5,750 nt of DNA from an uncultured Treponema sp. (GCA_905236465.1 CAJOQA010000108.1:1-5750), one strand, 5' to 3'. Counted from the first letter of the stretch, positions 1-5,144 are shown. A program made the numbers and translations. Notes: a model not told the origin generated them from the sequence alone.

Positions 1-56
1 ATGTTCCCCTACGGGTAAGCATTGAAAGTGGGGCAAACTGGGGGCTTTTCCATTGA
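1..56 (+). CDS. polA: DNA polymerase I, C-terminal end (partial)
   Basis: The third reading frame from base 3 gives 17 residues, VPLRVSIESGANWGAFP, followed by TGA at 54-56. This matches the conserved extreme C-terminus of family A DNA polymerases, where a VPL strand is followed by a V/I-E-x-G-x-N-W motif (E. coli PolA ends in a VEVGSGENW-type string). The enzyme fills gaps and removes primers during replication and repair. Bases 1-2 belong to a codon cut by the window edge. The stop codon shares 4 nt (TTGA) with the TTG start of the next gene, which implies translational coupling with coaE. A polA-coaE neighbourhood is also known in other bacteria, which supports the call. Only 17 residues are visible, so domain content and start cannot be judged. 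Confidence 0.8.
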   Translation, partial: VPLRVSIESGANWGLFH

Positions 57-694
57 TTTTATGTGTTACGGGGCCCATGGCGGCGGGAAAAAATGCTGCT
101 TGCAACATTCTCGAAAAAAAAGGTTTTATTTCTATTGATGCTGACCTTGTAGGTCACGAGGCAGCTGAAAATGCAAAAGAAAAGATTGTAAAAGAGTTTG
201 GCTCCTTAGCTGAAGAAAAAGGTATAAGTCTTTTAAATGATGATGGTAGCCTTAATAGGCGTGCTCTAGGTTCTTTGATTTTTTCATCTGCAGATCTTGT
301 AGCTAAGCAGGAAGCCATCGTCTATCCGGAAATTAGCCACATAATAGAAGATTTTATAAAGGCTAATGAGAAAAAAGACCTTGTTATAAATGCAACTCTT
401 TTGTATAAGCTTCCCTTAATAAAAAAAATGCAGACCGTTCTCTATATAGATGCCCCTCTTTTGCAACGTTTTCTTAGGGCAAAAAAAAGGGATAAAATGA
501 AAAATAAACAGATTCTTGATAGGTTTAGAAGGCAAAAAAATCTTTTTGCTAATTACAAAAAATGCAATGCCGATATTGTAAGAGTATGGAATACCGGCAC
601 CAGGCAGAATCTTGAAAAGAAGATTGAAAAATTCCTTGCTGAGTGCCGGCAGGGGATAAACGTATGGAACAAAAAAGAACACTTTGGATTTTAA
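53..694 (+). CDS. coaE: Dephospho-CoA kinase (CoaE), divergent spirochaetal form
   Basis: Predicted cytosolic kinase for the last step of coenzyme A synthesis: ATP-dependent phosphorylation of the 3'-hydroxyl of dephospho-CoA. The 213-residue length suits the family (about 200). Visible motifs are a P-loop GPMAAGKN at residues 7-14, IDADLVGHE at 28-36 (the IDAD aspartate is the expected catalytic one), GSLNRRAL at 65-72, YPEI at 91-94 equivalent to the HP region, TLLYK at 115-119 where most CoaE have PLLFE, and a lid RFRRQ at 157-161. Two positions are odd: Asn14 replaces the Ser/Thr that binds magnesium, and Lys119 replaces the usual Glu. The start is TTG at 53; an in-frame stop at 23-25 limits upstream extension, and a G-rich stretch (40-44) lies 8 nt before. 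The gene overlaps polA by 4 nt and the SPOR gene by 31 nt, so it is co-transcribed. Another P-loop NMP kinase-like role is possible but less likely. Confidence 0.8.
   Translation: MILCVTGPMAAGKNAACNILEKKGFISIDADLVGHEAAENAKEKIVKEFGSLAEEKGISLLNDDGSLNRRALGSLIFSSADLVAKQEAIVYPEISHIIEDFIKANEKKDLVINATLLYKLPLIKKMQTVLYIDAPLLQRFLRAKKRDKMKNKQILDRFRRQKNLFANYKKCNADIVRVWNTGTRQNLEKKIEKFLAECRQGINVWNKKEHFGF
651..655 (+). promoter_or_regulatory. Ribosome binding site choosing the SPOR-gene start
   Basis: AGGGG lies inside the 3' end of coaE, 8 nt upstream of ATG 664. It makes 664 a better start than the in-frame GTG at 643, which would put the site inside the coding sequence. Confidence 0.55.
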
Positions 695-1617
695 TAGCGA
701 CTGGCGTTTTTTTGTGCGTCGTAATAGGAGCCGCTTTCTTGTTTTTTGGTAATTCCCAAAAGACTAATACAAGCGCTATGACCCTTAAAGATTCAGGCAT
801 GATTTGGGTTAGTCCTGAGAGCGGAATGCAGGGGCAGGAAGCTTCGTATACTGATTTTACAGCAGGGCCTGCAATAGCGGATGCTAATAAACAGGAGGAA
901 GAAAAGTCTCCTTTGTCTAGCCCTTATGCTTTTACTGAAGAAGATAATTCAGATGTACAAATAGCTTCTGGTGAAGCTAAAACTGATTCTTCTGCTGAAA
1001 AAGAAAAGTTAGCTGAGCTTCAAACTGATTCTCTTACAGTAATTGCAAGGGGAACAACGAATGTTTACCAGTTGCCTTCTGCGGATTCTGCAGTGGACAC
1101 TACAACTATTGATTTGAACGGTCTGAAAAATTATAAGGCAACTTCAACTGTTACAGCGCAAAATCAGGCTGCCAAGGATGCGATGGATAAGACTGCAAAG
1201 GAGTCTGCCCCTAAGTACTTGTCTTCAAGTACAAATACTTCTTCTAGTGCAAAGAAAGAGAGCGTTAAAAAGGAGACTACAACGGCAAAAGCTATTGCAA
1301 AGCCTGCTACAACTTCTTCATCTTCTGCTAAGAGCTCAGAAAAAGTGCCTGACCGCTTTTGGGTACAGGTTGGCTCTTTTAGCAACAAAAAGAATGCGGA
1401 TGAAGCTCGTAAAGTCCTTGAGGAAAAGTCCATTAAGTGCGAGGTCTTTACCTACGAGGATAAGGGAACGCTTAAGTATCGTCTTAGGGCAGGGAACTAT
1501 GCTAGCAGGACTGAAGCTGAATATTGGAAAAAGCAGATTGATTCAATAGATTATTTTGCCAAGAACGGTGGCGGTACCTTTATCATTAATTCTTCTGCGG
1601 CTTTGGCAAAGAAATAA
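664..1617 (+). CDS. SPOR-domain peptidoglycan-binding membrane protein
   Basis: A 317-residue single-pass membrane protein. Residues 1-6 are charged (MEQKRT), 7-28 form one hydrophobic helix, and the rest should be periplasmic. Residues about 30-180 are acidic and polar without a recognised domain. About 184-227 is a Ser/Thr/Lys/Ala-rich flexible linker. About 229-306 is a SPOR domain, opening with RFWVQVGSF and continuing with ADEARKVLEEK and YRLRAGNYASRTEAEYW, the typical pattern. SPOR domains bind glycan strands stripped of stem peptides at division septa, so a role in cell division or wall remodelling is inferred. ATG 664 is preferred over GTG 643 because AGGGG at 651-655 lies 8 nt before it. 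The gene overlaps the end of coaE by 31 nt. The exact role and name (FtsN-like, DedD-like) cannot be settled; only the architecture is shared. Confidence 0.85.
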   Translation: MEQKRTLWILIATGVFLCVVIGAAFLFFGNSQKTNTSAMTLKDSGMIWVSPESGMQGQEASYTDFTAGPAIADANKQEEEKSPLSSPYAFTEEDNSDVQIASGEAKTDSSAEKEKLAELQTDSLTVIARGTTNVYQLPSADSAVDTTTIDLNGLKNYKATSTVTAQNQAAKDAMDKTAKESAPKYLSSSTNTSSSAKKESVKKETTTAKAIAKPATTSSSSAKSSEKVPDRFWVQVGSFSNKKNADEARKVLEEKSIKCEVFTYEDKGTLKYRLRAGNYASRTEAEYWKKQIDSIDYFAKNGGGTFIINSSAALAKK

Positions 1618-1623
1618 GTAGCA

Positions 1624-2112
1624 ATGAAAAAAACAAATGCAATGCGCATTCTTGAAAGCGCAAAGATTCCTTACACTCCCCACGAATACCCTGATTCCGG
1701 TGAGCATGAGTTGGAGCGAGGGGCTGCTGAGGAGTTGGCGGCAAAACTTGGCATAGAGGCAAGTCGTGTTTTTAAGACCATAGTTATGCGGTCAGAAAGC
1801 AAAGAGATACTTGTCTTTTGCCAGTCTGCACCGCACGAAATAAATTTGAAGAAGGCCCGTACTGCAGCGGCTTGTAAGGAGGTTTCTCCTGTAAAGCCAG
1901 CTGAGCTTCTGTCCCTTACCGGATACGTAAGAGGTGGTTGTTCTCCTTTGGGTATGAAAAAAAAGTTTCGTACATTTATTGATGCTTCGGTGAATGAATG
2001 TGACAGCGTGTATGTGAGCGGTGGTCAGCGAGGTTTGCAGATTGAGTTGGCTCCTGCTGATTTAATTAAGGCTTGCGATGCACAGGTCTGTGACCTTGTA
2101 CTTGAAGCATAA
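1624..2112 (+). CDS. ybaK: Cys-tRNA(Pro)/Cys-tRNA(Cys) deacylase, YbaK/EbsC family
   Basis: A 162-residue cytosolic protein of the YbaK/INS superfamily, which hydrolyses cysteine wrongly charged on tRNA(Pro) and so protects proteome fidelity as a free-standing editing enzyme. Visible family features are the N-terminal TNAMRILESAKIPY pattern (residues 4-17), RVFKTIV at 48-54 with Lys51 matching the essential lysine of YbaK, the YVRGGCSPLGMKKKF block at 101-115, and the VSGGQRGLQIEL block at 131-142. Length and the GGCSPLG loop fit YbaK better than ProX or the ProRS INS insert. ATG 1624 follows the SPOR gene by 6 nt. There is no good Shine-Dalgarno sequence before it, so translation may depend on coupling to the upstream gene; ATG 1642 is a possible but less likely alternative that would trim the conserved N-terminus. 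Confidence 0.88.
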   Translation: MKKTNAMRILESAKIPYTPHEYPDSGEHELERGAAEELAAKLGIEASRVFKTIVMRSESKEILVFCQSAPHEINLKKARTAAACKEVSPVKPAELLSLTGYVRGGCSPLGMKKKFRTFIDASVNECDSVYVSGGQRGLQIELAPADLIKACDAQVCDLVLEA

Positions 2113-2124
2113 TTATTGTATATT
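2096..2124 (+). promoter_or_regulatory. Candidate era promoter with leaderless geometry
   Basis: TTGTAC at 2096-2101, a 17-nt spacer, and TATATT at 2119-2124 fit a sigma-70 promoter (three of six -35 bases, including the key TTG, and five of six -10 bases). Only 6 nt separate the -10 box from the era ATG, so the transcript would start at or next to the start codon. The -35 lies in the end of the ybaK gene. No ribosome binding site competes with this reading. A chance match in AT-rich DNA is possible. Confidence 0.4.
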
Positions 2125-2130
2125 TTATTC

Positions 2131-3063
2131 ATGGAAGAACTCAATCTAAATCAAGCCGAAGAAACTTTGCCTCCTGTAGGCCCGAAGACTGCGATGGTCA
2201 GCATAGTAGGAAGGCCTTCAGTTGGAAAATCAACTTTTTTAAATACCGCAAGCGGTGAGCAGATAAGCATTGTGTCTGCAATCCCGCAAACTACACGTAA
2301 CGCAATACGGGGAATAGTCAATACTTCTTTAGGGCAGCTAGTCTTTGTTGACACACCAGGTCTTCATTTAAGTGAAAAAAAAATGAACTTGAGGCTTTCA
2401 AAAATTGCCAGTGACCAAATTGAAGATAATGATGCGATTCTTTATATAATTGATTCAACTAGGGACTGCGGAGAAGAAGAAGAAATGATTGTCCGCTTAC
2501 TTAAGCCCTTTGTTTCTAAACTTGTAATTGCAATCAATAAGACTGAAGAAAGGGGAGCAAATCCCCAAAAGGTCAGGGATTTTCTTGCACGAAAAATAGC
2601 AGACTTTCCTTCTGAAAGAATAATAGAAATAAGTGCAAAAAATGATGTAAATGTTAATGCGGTACTGCAAGCCCTTTATGCTTTGGCTCCTGAAGCACCT
2701 CATCTATACCCCGAGGAATTTTATACAGATCAGGAAGTTGAATTCCGCATAAGTGAGGTTATCAGGGGAAAAGCTATTGAAAGGTTGGAAGAGGAAGTGC
2801 CCCATGCCCTTTATGTTTCAATTGATAGTTTGAAGATGGCAAATGAAAATCTGCTTAAGGTACGGGCTAGCATCTGTGTTGAAAGAGAAAGCCAAAAGGG
2901 AATTGTAATTGGAAAGGGTGCCAGTATGGTTAAATCTATACGTGTCGAAAGCGAGAAAACTTGCCGTGATATTTTTCCGTACAAGGTTGGCATAGAATTG
3001 CAGGTAAAGGTAGACAAGAATTGGAGGCAGAAAGACAAGGTTTTAAACAAGATTTTATCGTAA
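2131..3063 (+). CDS. era: GTPase Era, 30S ribosome assembly factor
   Basis: A 310-residue GTPase with a C-terminal KH domain, full length for Era (E. coli 301). It binds the 3' end of 16S rRNA and controls late 30S maturation. Motifs: G1 GRPSVGKS (27-34), G2 region IPQTTRN (51-57), G3 DTPG (74-77), G4 NKTE (136-139), G5 SAKN (168-171). The KH domain covers about 200-305: an RGKAIERLEEEVPHA stretch, the strand ICVERESQKGIVIGKGA with the GKGA loop at 261-264, and VKVDKNWR near the end. The G4 motif ends in Glu where Era normally has Asp. ATG 2131 is chosen because the protein then begins close to the normal Era N-terminus; a TTG at 2116 would add five residues inside the probable promoter. No ribosome binding site is visible before either start. 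It is the last gene of the plus-strand run and faces the ABC gene. Confidence 0.93.
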   Translation: MEELNLNQAEETLPPVGPKTAMVSIVGRPSVGKSTFLNTASGEQISIVSAIPQTTRNAIRGIVNTSLGQLVFVDTPGLHLSEKKMNLRLSKIASDQIEDNDAILYIIDSTRDCGEEEEMIVRLLKPFVSKLVIAINKTEERGANPQKVRDFLARKIADFPSERIIEISAKNDVNVNAVLQALYALAPEAPHLYPEEFYTDQEVEFRISEVIRGKAIERLEEEVPHALYVSIDSLKMANENLLKVRASICVERESQKGIVIGKGASMVKSIRVESEKTCRDIFPYKVGIELQVKVDKNWRQKDKVLNKILS

Positions 3064-3100
3064 GTCAGGTAAAACCTAGTGTAGAGAATAACAGATGGGT

Positions 3101-3115
3101 GTCATTCTGGATGAC
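3101..3115. terminator. Weak hairpin between convergent genes
   Basis: GTCAT and ATGAC enclose a 5-nt loop TCTGG, giving a 5-bp stem, in the 60-nt gap between the era stop (3063) and the ABC-gene stop (3124). Its place between convergent genes suits a shared terminator, but the stem is short and there is no T-run on either side, so the call is weak. Nothing else stands out in this gap. Confidence 0.2.
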
Positions 3116-3123
3116 CGCTATTA

Positions 3124-4029
3124 CTAGCTGAGCAGATAATGGTTTGGGGCCACTTCTTTTAGGCTTTTACCTTCCATACTGCCATCATCTGTGAAAAAGA
3201 GTCGCTTCCTCTTGCGTTCACTTTTGGGATCTGGTATTGGAATAGCACTGAGAAGGGCTTGAGTGTAAGGATGTAAAGGATTAGAGAATAGGACTTCTGC
3301 ACTCGCCATTTCTACTATGTGGCCAAAATACATAACGGCTACAGTGTCTGCAAAATGTTTTACTATTGAAAGGTCGTGTGATATGAATATTATGGAAAGC
3401 CCCATGTCTTTTCGTAAGTCGTCTAGCAGGTTTGTAATTTGTGCTTTAATACTTACGTCTAGTGCGCTAACAGGCTCGTCGGCAATGATAAGTTCTGGTT
3501 CCATAATGATAGCTCTTGCTATACCGATCCTTTGCTTTTGCCCTCCTGAGAATTCATGGGGGTAACGGTTTTGGTACTCGCTCAAGAGTCCTACTTTTGA
3601 TAATGCTTTGCTGACTTTTTCTGAAATTTCGTCTTCTTTTTTTATACCCCGAATTCTTAATCCTTCCGCAATAATTTCTCTGACTGTCATTCTTGGGTCA
3701 AGAGATGATACTGGATCTTGAAATATCATTTGAATTTTTGTTTTCTCGCTTACGGGAACTTTTTTTATTAGGTTCTTTTCTTCTTTTGTGGGAGCAGCTG
3801 AGGCAATAAGATTTCCGTTAAAGTATATTTGCCCCCCAGAAATTTTGTTTAGTCCTATGATTGCCCTGCCTGTAGTGGTTTTTCCGCAACCAGATTCCCC
3901 CACCAGCCCCAAAACATGCCCCTTCTGTAAGGAAAAAGAAATTCCTTTTACCGCATTAAAGGGGGCCCCGTTTCTGTCTTTGTAAGTGACACTGAGTTTT
4001 TCAACTTCCAGTAGATTCTTTGTATCCAT
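3124..4029 (-). CDS. Oligopeptide/dipeptide ABC transporter ATP-binding protein (OppF/DppF type)
   Basis: A 301-residue ABC ATPase, the energy subunit of a peptide or related solute importer at the inner face of the membrane. Motifs: Walker A GESGCGKT (44-51), Q-loop FQDP with Gln104, signature SGGQK (161-165), Walker B LIIADE (180-185), D-loop SALD (188-191), H-loop His218. The C-terminal oligo_HPY motif HPYTQALLSAIP (253-264) and the tail KEVAPNHYL (291-299) are typical of OppF-like rather than OppD-like subunits. The insert at about 78-97 between Walker A and the Q-loop is also common in OppF. A good ribosome binding site precedes ATG 4029. It begins 19 nt after the Rpn gene on the same strand. 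No permease, binding protein or OppD partner is present in the window, so its substrate cannot be inferred. Confidence 0.9.
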   Translation of the reverse strand: MDTKNLLEVEKLSVTYKDRNGAPFNAVKGISFSLQKGHVLGLVGESGCGKTTTGRAIIGLNKISGGQIYFNGNLIASAAPTKEEKNLIKKVPVSEKTKIQMIFQDPVSSLDPRMTVREIIAEGLRIRGIKKEDEISEKVSKALSKVGLLSEYQNRYPHEFSGGQKQRIGIARAIIMEPELIIADEPVSALDVSIKAQITNLLDDLRKDMGLSIIFISHDLSIVKHFADTVAVMYFGHIVEMASAEVLFSNPLHPYTQALLSAIPIPDPKSERKRKRLFFTDDGSMEGKSLKEVAPNHYLLS

Positions 4030-4035
4030 TCTTTT

Positions 4036-4040
4036 TCCTG
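4036..4040 (-). promoter_or_regulatory. Ribosome binding site of the OppF-like gene
   Basis: On the minus strand CAGGA lies 6 nt before ATG 4029, inside the 19-nt gap after the Rpn stop codon. It supports this start and indicates that the two genes may be read from one transcript. Confidence 0.6.
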
Positions 4041-4048
4041 CTAATTTT

Positions 4049-4342
4049 TTATAGGGATTTTATTTCTTCTGTAGTCAGACCTGTAGCTTTTTTTATCAAG
4101 GCTATATCTATTCCTGATTGTTTCAGAATAAGGGCTGTTTCCTTTGCTTTTTCAGTTCGGCCTTCCAACCTACCTTCCAACCTACCTTCTAATCTGCCTT
4201 CTAATCTGCCTTCTAATCTGCCTTCTTTTTCTGCGGCTTCTAGGCCAGAGCGGCGGTCACGGTCGAACATTTCCTGCCTATATTGCGCAATCCATAAATC
4301 CCTGTTTATACTGATGGCTGAAAGAGATTTTTGTGCTTTCAT
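4049..4342 (-). CDS. Candidate intragenic C-terminal Rpn protein (RpnS-like, possible antitoxin)
   Basis: An in-frame ATG at 4342 (Met228 of the full-length protein) would start a 97-residue product identical to the Rpn C-terminal domain. It has a perfect AAGGAGG 8 nt upstream, better than any other start site in the window, while the full-length start has none. The product lacks the nuclease core and consists of MKAQKSLSAIS, a polar helix, five Glu-Gly-Arg-Leu units and a terminal helix pair. In E. coli rpn genes, a protein made from inside the gene and matching the C-terminal domain binds the full-length toxin and blocks it; its dimer helix carries four-residue repeats whose number varies. 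The parallel in position, size and repeat is direct; production and function here are inference. No convincing internal promoter was found, so translation from the long mRNA is the simpler model. Confidence 0.5.
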   Translation of the reverse strand: MKAQKSLSAISINRDLWIAQYRQEMFDRDRRSGLEAAEKEGRLEGRLEGRLEGRLEGRLEGRTEKAKETALILKQSGIDIALIKKATGLTTEEIKSL

Positions 4343-5023
4343 AAGACCTGCCTCCTTTTCTGTGAGTTTCGTAATCACATTTTTCTTGTCAGGGTTGTCG
4401 GCATCTTTTAAGAAAATGGCCCAGTTTTCAAGAGCTGTGTTTTTATCGAGACTTGTTTCAAGGGCAAGTGCCTTTGGAAGCTCTATAAAAATAATGTTCA
4501 AGGAATTTGTCAGTTCCTTTCCGTCTTTTGTACGCATCGCATATCTGCTGATGGGAAGGGGTGAGCTGCTGTCTTTTGTTACGTCAGATTTACTTTCGTA
4601 TATAAAATCAAGCACTGTAATCTGATAAACTTTTGGAGCCTGCTCCCAACTTGCCCCTTTTTTTAGATAGGTTGTCTCTAACCGTGCGACCTGATATTCA
4701 GCTCTCTTGCCATAATCGTATTTCTGGTTGAAGGCCTGCATTTCTATATCCGCAGACAGTCCGTTGTCAAATTCACACGCAATGTCATAGCTAACCCCTC
4801 GTTGCCCTCCAAATTCTACTGGGGCATCATTTGCGGTCAGTTTCCATGTTTTTATTTTTTGTTCCGTAGCAGCTTCCAAAAATGATTTTAAGGCTCCACG
4901 TGATTCCTCTGTCGGTTGGGTAAAAAGAGCCTTGAAAGTTGAGTCTACACGGGGGTTTAGAAGGGCCCCGCTACCTGCCTGCATACTGTATTCTTCTTCA
5001 TCCTTGAAGTCTGTTATGTCCAT
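4049..5023 (-). CDS. Rpn-family PD-(D/E)xK nuclease ("putative transposase"), full-length form
   Basis: A 324-residue protein of the Rpn/PDDEXK_2 family, often labelled transposase in treponeme genomes (TIGRFAM models of this family were built from Treponema denticola). Rpn proteins of enterobacteria are DNA endonucleases linked to recombination and, more recently, to growth-inhibiting phage defence. Here NPRVDSTFKALF (23-34) is the usual N-terminal signature, Asp80 and Glu94-x-Gln96 (in SADIEMQAF) form the PD-(D/E)xQ core, and KRAEYQVARL (106-115) and the KVYQITVLDF strand (131-140) follow as in relatives. From about 225 a helical C-terminal region contains Glu-Gly-Arg-Leu repeats (267-290) and ends in a small KKATGLTTEEI helix pair. 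ATG 5023 has no ribosome binding site; ATG 4984 (Met14) is an alternative, since residues 1-20 look non-conserved. The core seems intact and the gene unbroken. Whether it is active is unknown. Confidence 0.85.
   Translation of the reverse strand: MDITDFKDEEEYSMQAGSGALLNPRVDSTFKALFTQPTEESRGALKSFLEAATEQKIKTWKLTANDAPVEFGGQRGVSYDIACEFDNGLSADIEMQAFNQKYDYGKRAEYQVARLETTYLKKGASWEQAPKVYQITVLDFIYESKSDVTKDSSSPLPISRYAMRTKDGKELTNSLNIIFIELPKALALETSLDKNTALENWAIFLKDADNPDKKNVITKLTEKEAGLMKAQKSLSAISINRDLWIAQYRQEMFDRDRRSGLEAAEKEGRLEGRLEGRLEGRLEGRLEGRTEKAKETALILKQSGIDIALIKKATGLTTEEIKSL
4161..4225 (-). repeat. 12-bp tandem repeat coding for Glu-Gly-Arg-Leu
   Basis: Five uninterrupted 12-bp units plus a 5-bp remnant. 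On the plus strand two are CCTTCCAACCTA (4161-4184) and three are CCTTCTAATCTG (4185-4220). Each codes for one Glu-Gly-Arg-Leu, giving residues about 267-288 of the Rpn protein. The two unit types use different Gly, Arg and Leu codons but the same residues, so at least two rounds of copying took place. Because a unit is four codons, gain or loss keeps the frame and changes only helix length. Confidence 0.95.
4351..4357 (-). promoter_or_regulatory. Strong internal Shine-Dalgarno within the Rpn gene
   Basis: Minus-strand AAGGAGG spanning codons Lys223-Glu224-Ala225 of the Rpn protein, 8 nt before the in-frame ATG at 4342. It is fully complementary to the usual 16S anti-Shine-Dalgarno core. A second AAGGAGG at 1876-1882 (plus strand, inside ybaK) has no suitably placed start codon, so the motif alone is not proof; the pairing with an ATG at the domain border is what counts. 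Confidence 0.55.
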
Positions 5024-5029
5024 GTATTT

Positions 5030-5058
5030 ATTATACTATGTTTTTTTTATTTTGTATA
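5030..5058 (-). promoter_or_regulatory. Sigma-70 promoter of the Rpn gene, leaderless geometry
   Basis: On the minus strand, TATACA (5058-5053; four of six matches to TTGACA), a 17-nt A-rich spacer, and a perfect TATAAT (5035-5030). The -10 box ends 6 nt before ATG 5023, so transcription should start at about the A of the start codon. If translation instead starts at Met14 (ATG 4984), the leader would be about 39 nt with only a weak GAAGAAG site. Confidence 0.6.
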
Positions 5059-5104
5059 TGGAAGAGCTTTCACTCTGACTGCTGGCAGGTACGTTAAATA
5101 TGAC

Positions 5105-5134
5105 TTGGTGTACACTATAACTAGTGTACACCAA
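5105..5134 (-). terminator. 13-bp inverted repeat after araA (terminator or operator)
   Basis: TTGGTGTACACTA (5105-5117) and its exact reverse complement (5122-5134) are separated by 4 nt. The hairpin begins 10 nt after the araA stop codon, the usual place for a terminator, and should be stable. No run of T follows on either strand, so it is not a classic intrinsic terminator. Each arm contains the palindrome GTGTACAC, so the two copies are also direct repeats with starts 16 bp apart, a pattern that would also suit a dimeric repressor. It lies about 46 bp upstream of the Rpn -35 box. Confidence 0.55.
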
Positions 5135-5144
5135 AGGCTATGTT

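Noticed and set aside
1164..1433. Minus-strand open frame of 89 codons
   Set aside because: Antisense to the Ser/Thr/Ala-rich linker; its hydrophobic composition follows from that bias and there is no start signal.
1178..1549. Open frame of 123 codons on the plus strand inside the SPOR gene
   Set aside because: Leu/Arg-rich frame-shifted shadow of the linker and SPOR domain, with no motif of its own.
1876..1890. Second perfect AAGGAGG, in ybaK, overlapping a small hairpin (AGGAG-GTTT-CTCCT)
   Set aside because: No ATG, GTG or TTG lies at a usable distance downstream, so it is not an internal start; the hairpin is short and inside a conserved coding region.
3076..3085. CTAGTGTAGA resembling part of the inverted repeat at 5121-5130
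   Set aside because: Nine of ten matches in a single short stretch without a partner arm; readily explained by chance.
4161..4225. Possible CRISPR array
   Set aside because: Units are only 12 bp, contiguous, without spacers, and in frame within a coding sequence.
4361..4420. Internal promoter for the short Rpn form (CTGACA on the minus strand)
   Set aside because: No acceptable -10 box lies 16-18 nt downstream, so an internal promoter is not supported by sequence.
4020..4625. Open frame of 201 codons on the plus strand with Pro-Ser-Asn-Leu repeats
   Set aside because: It is antisense to the Rpn gene and its repeats are the mirror of the 12-bp array; no homology to known proteins, and the minus-strand frame has clear family motifs.
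4049..5023. Reading the Rpn gene as a mobile element or insertion sequence
   Set aside because: No terminal inverted repeats or target-site duplications are seen around it, despite the transposase label often given to this family.
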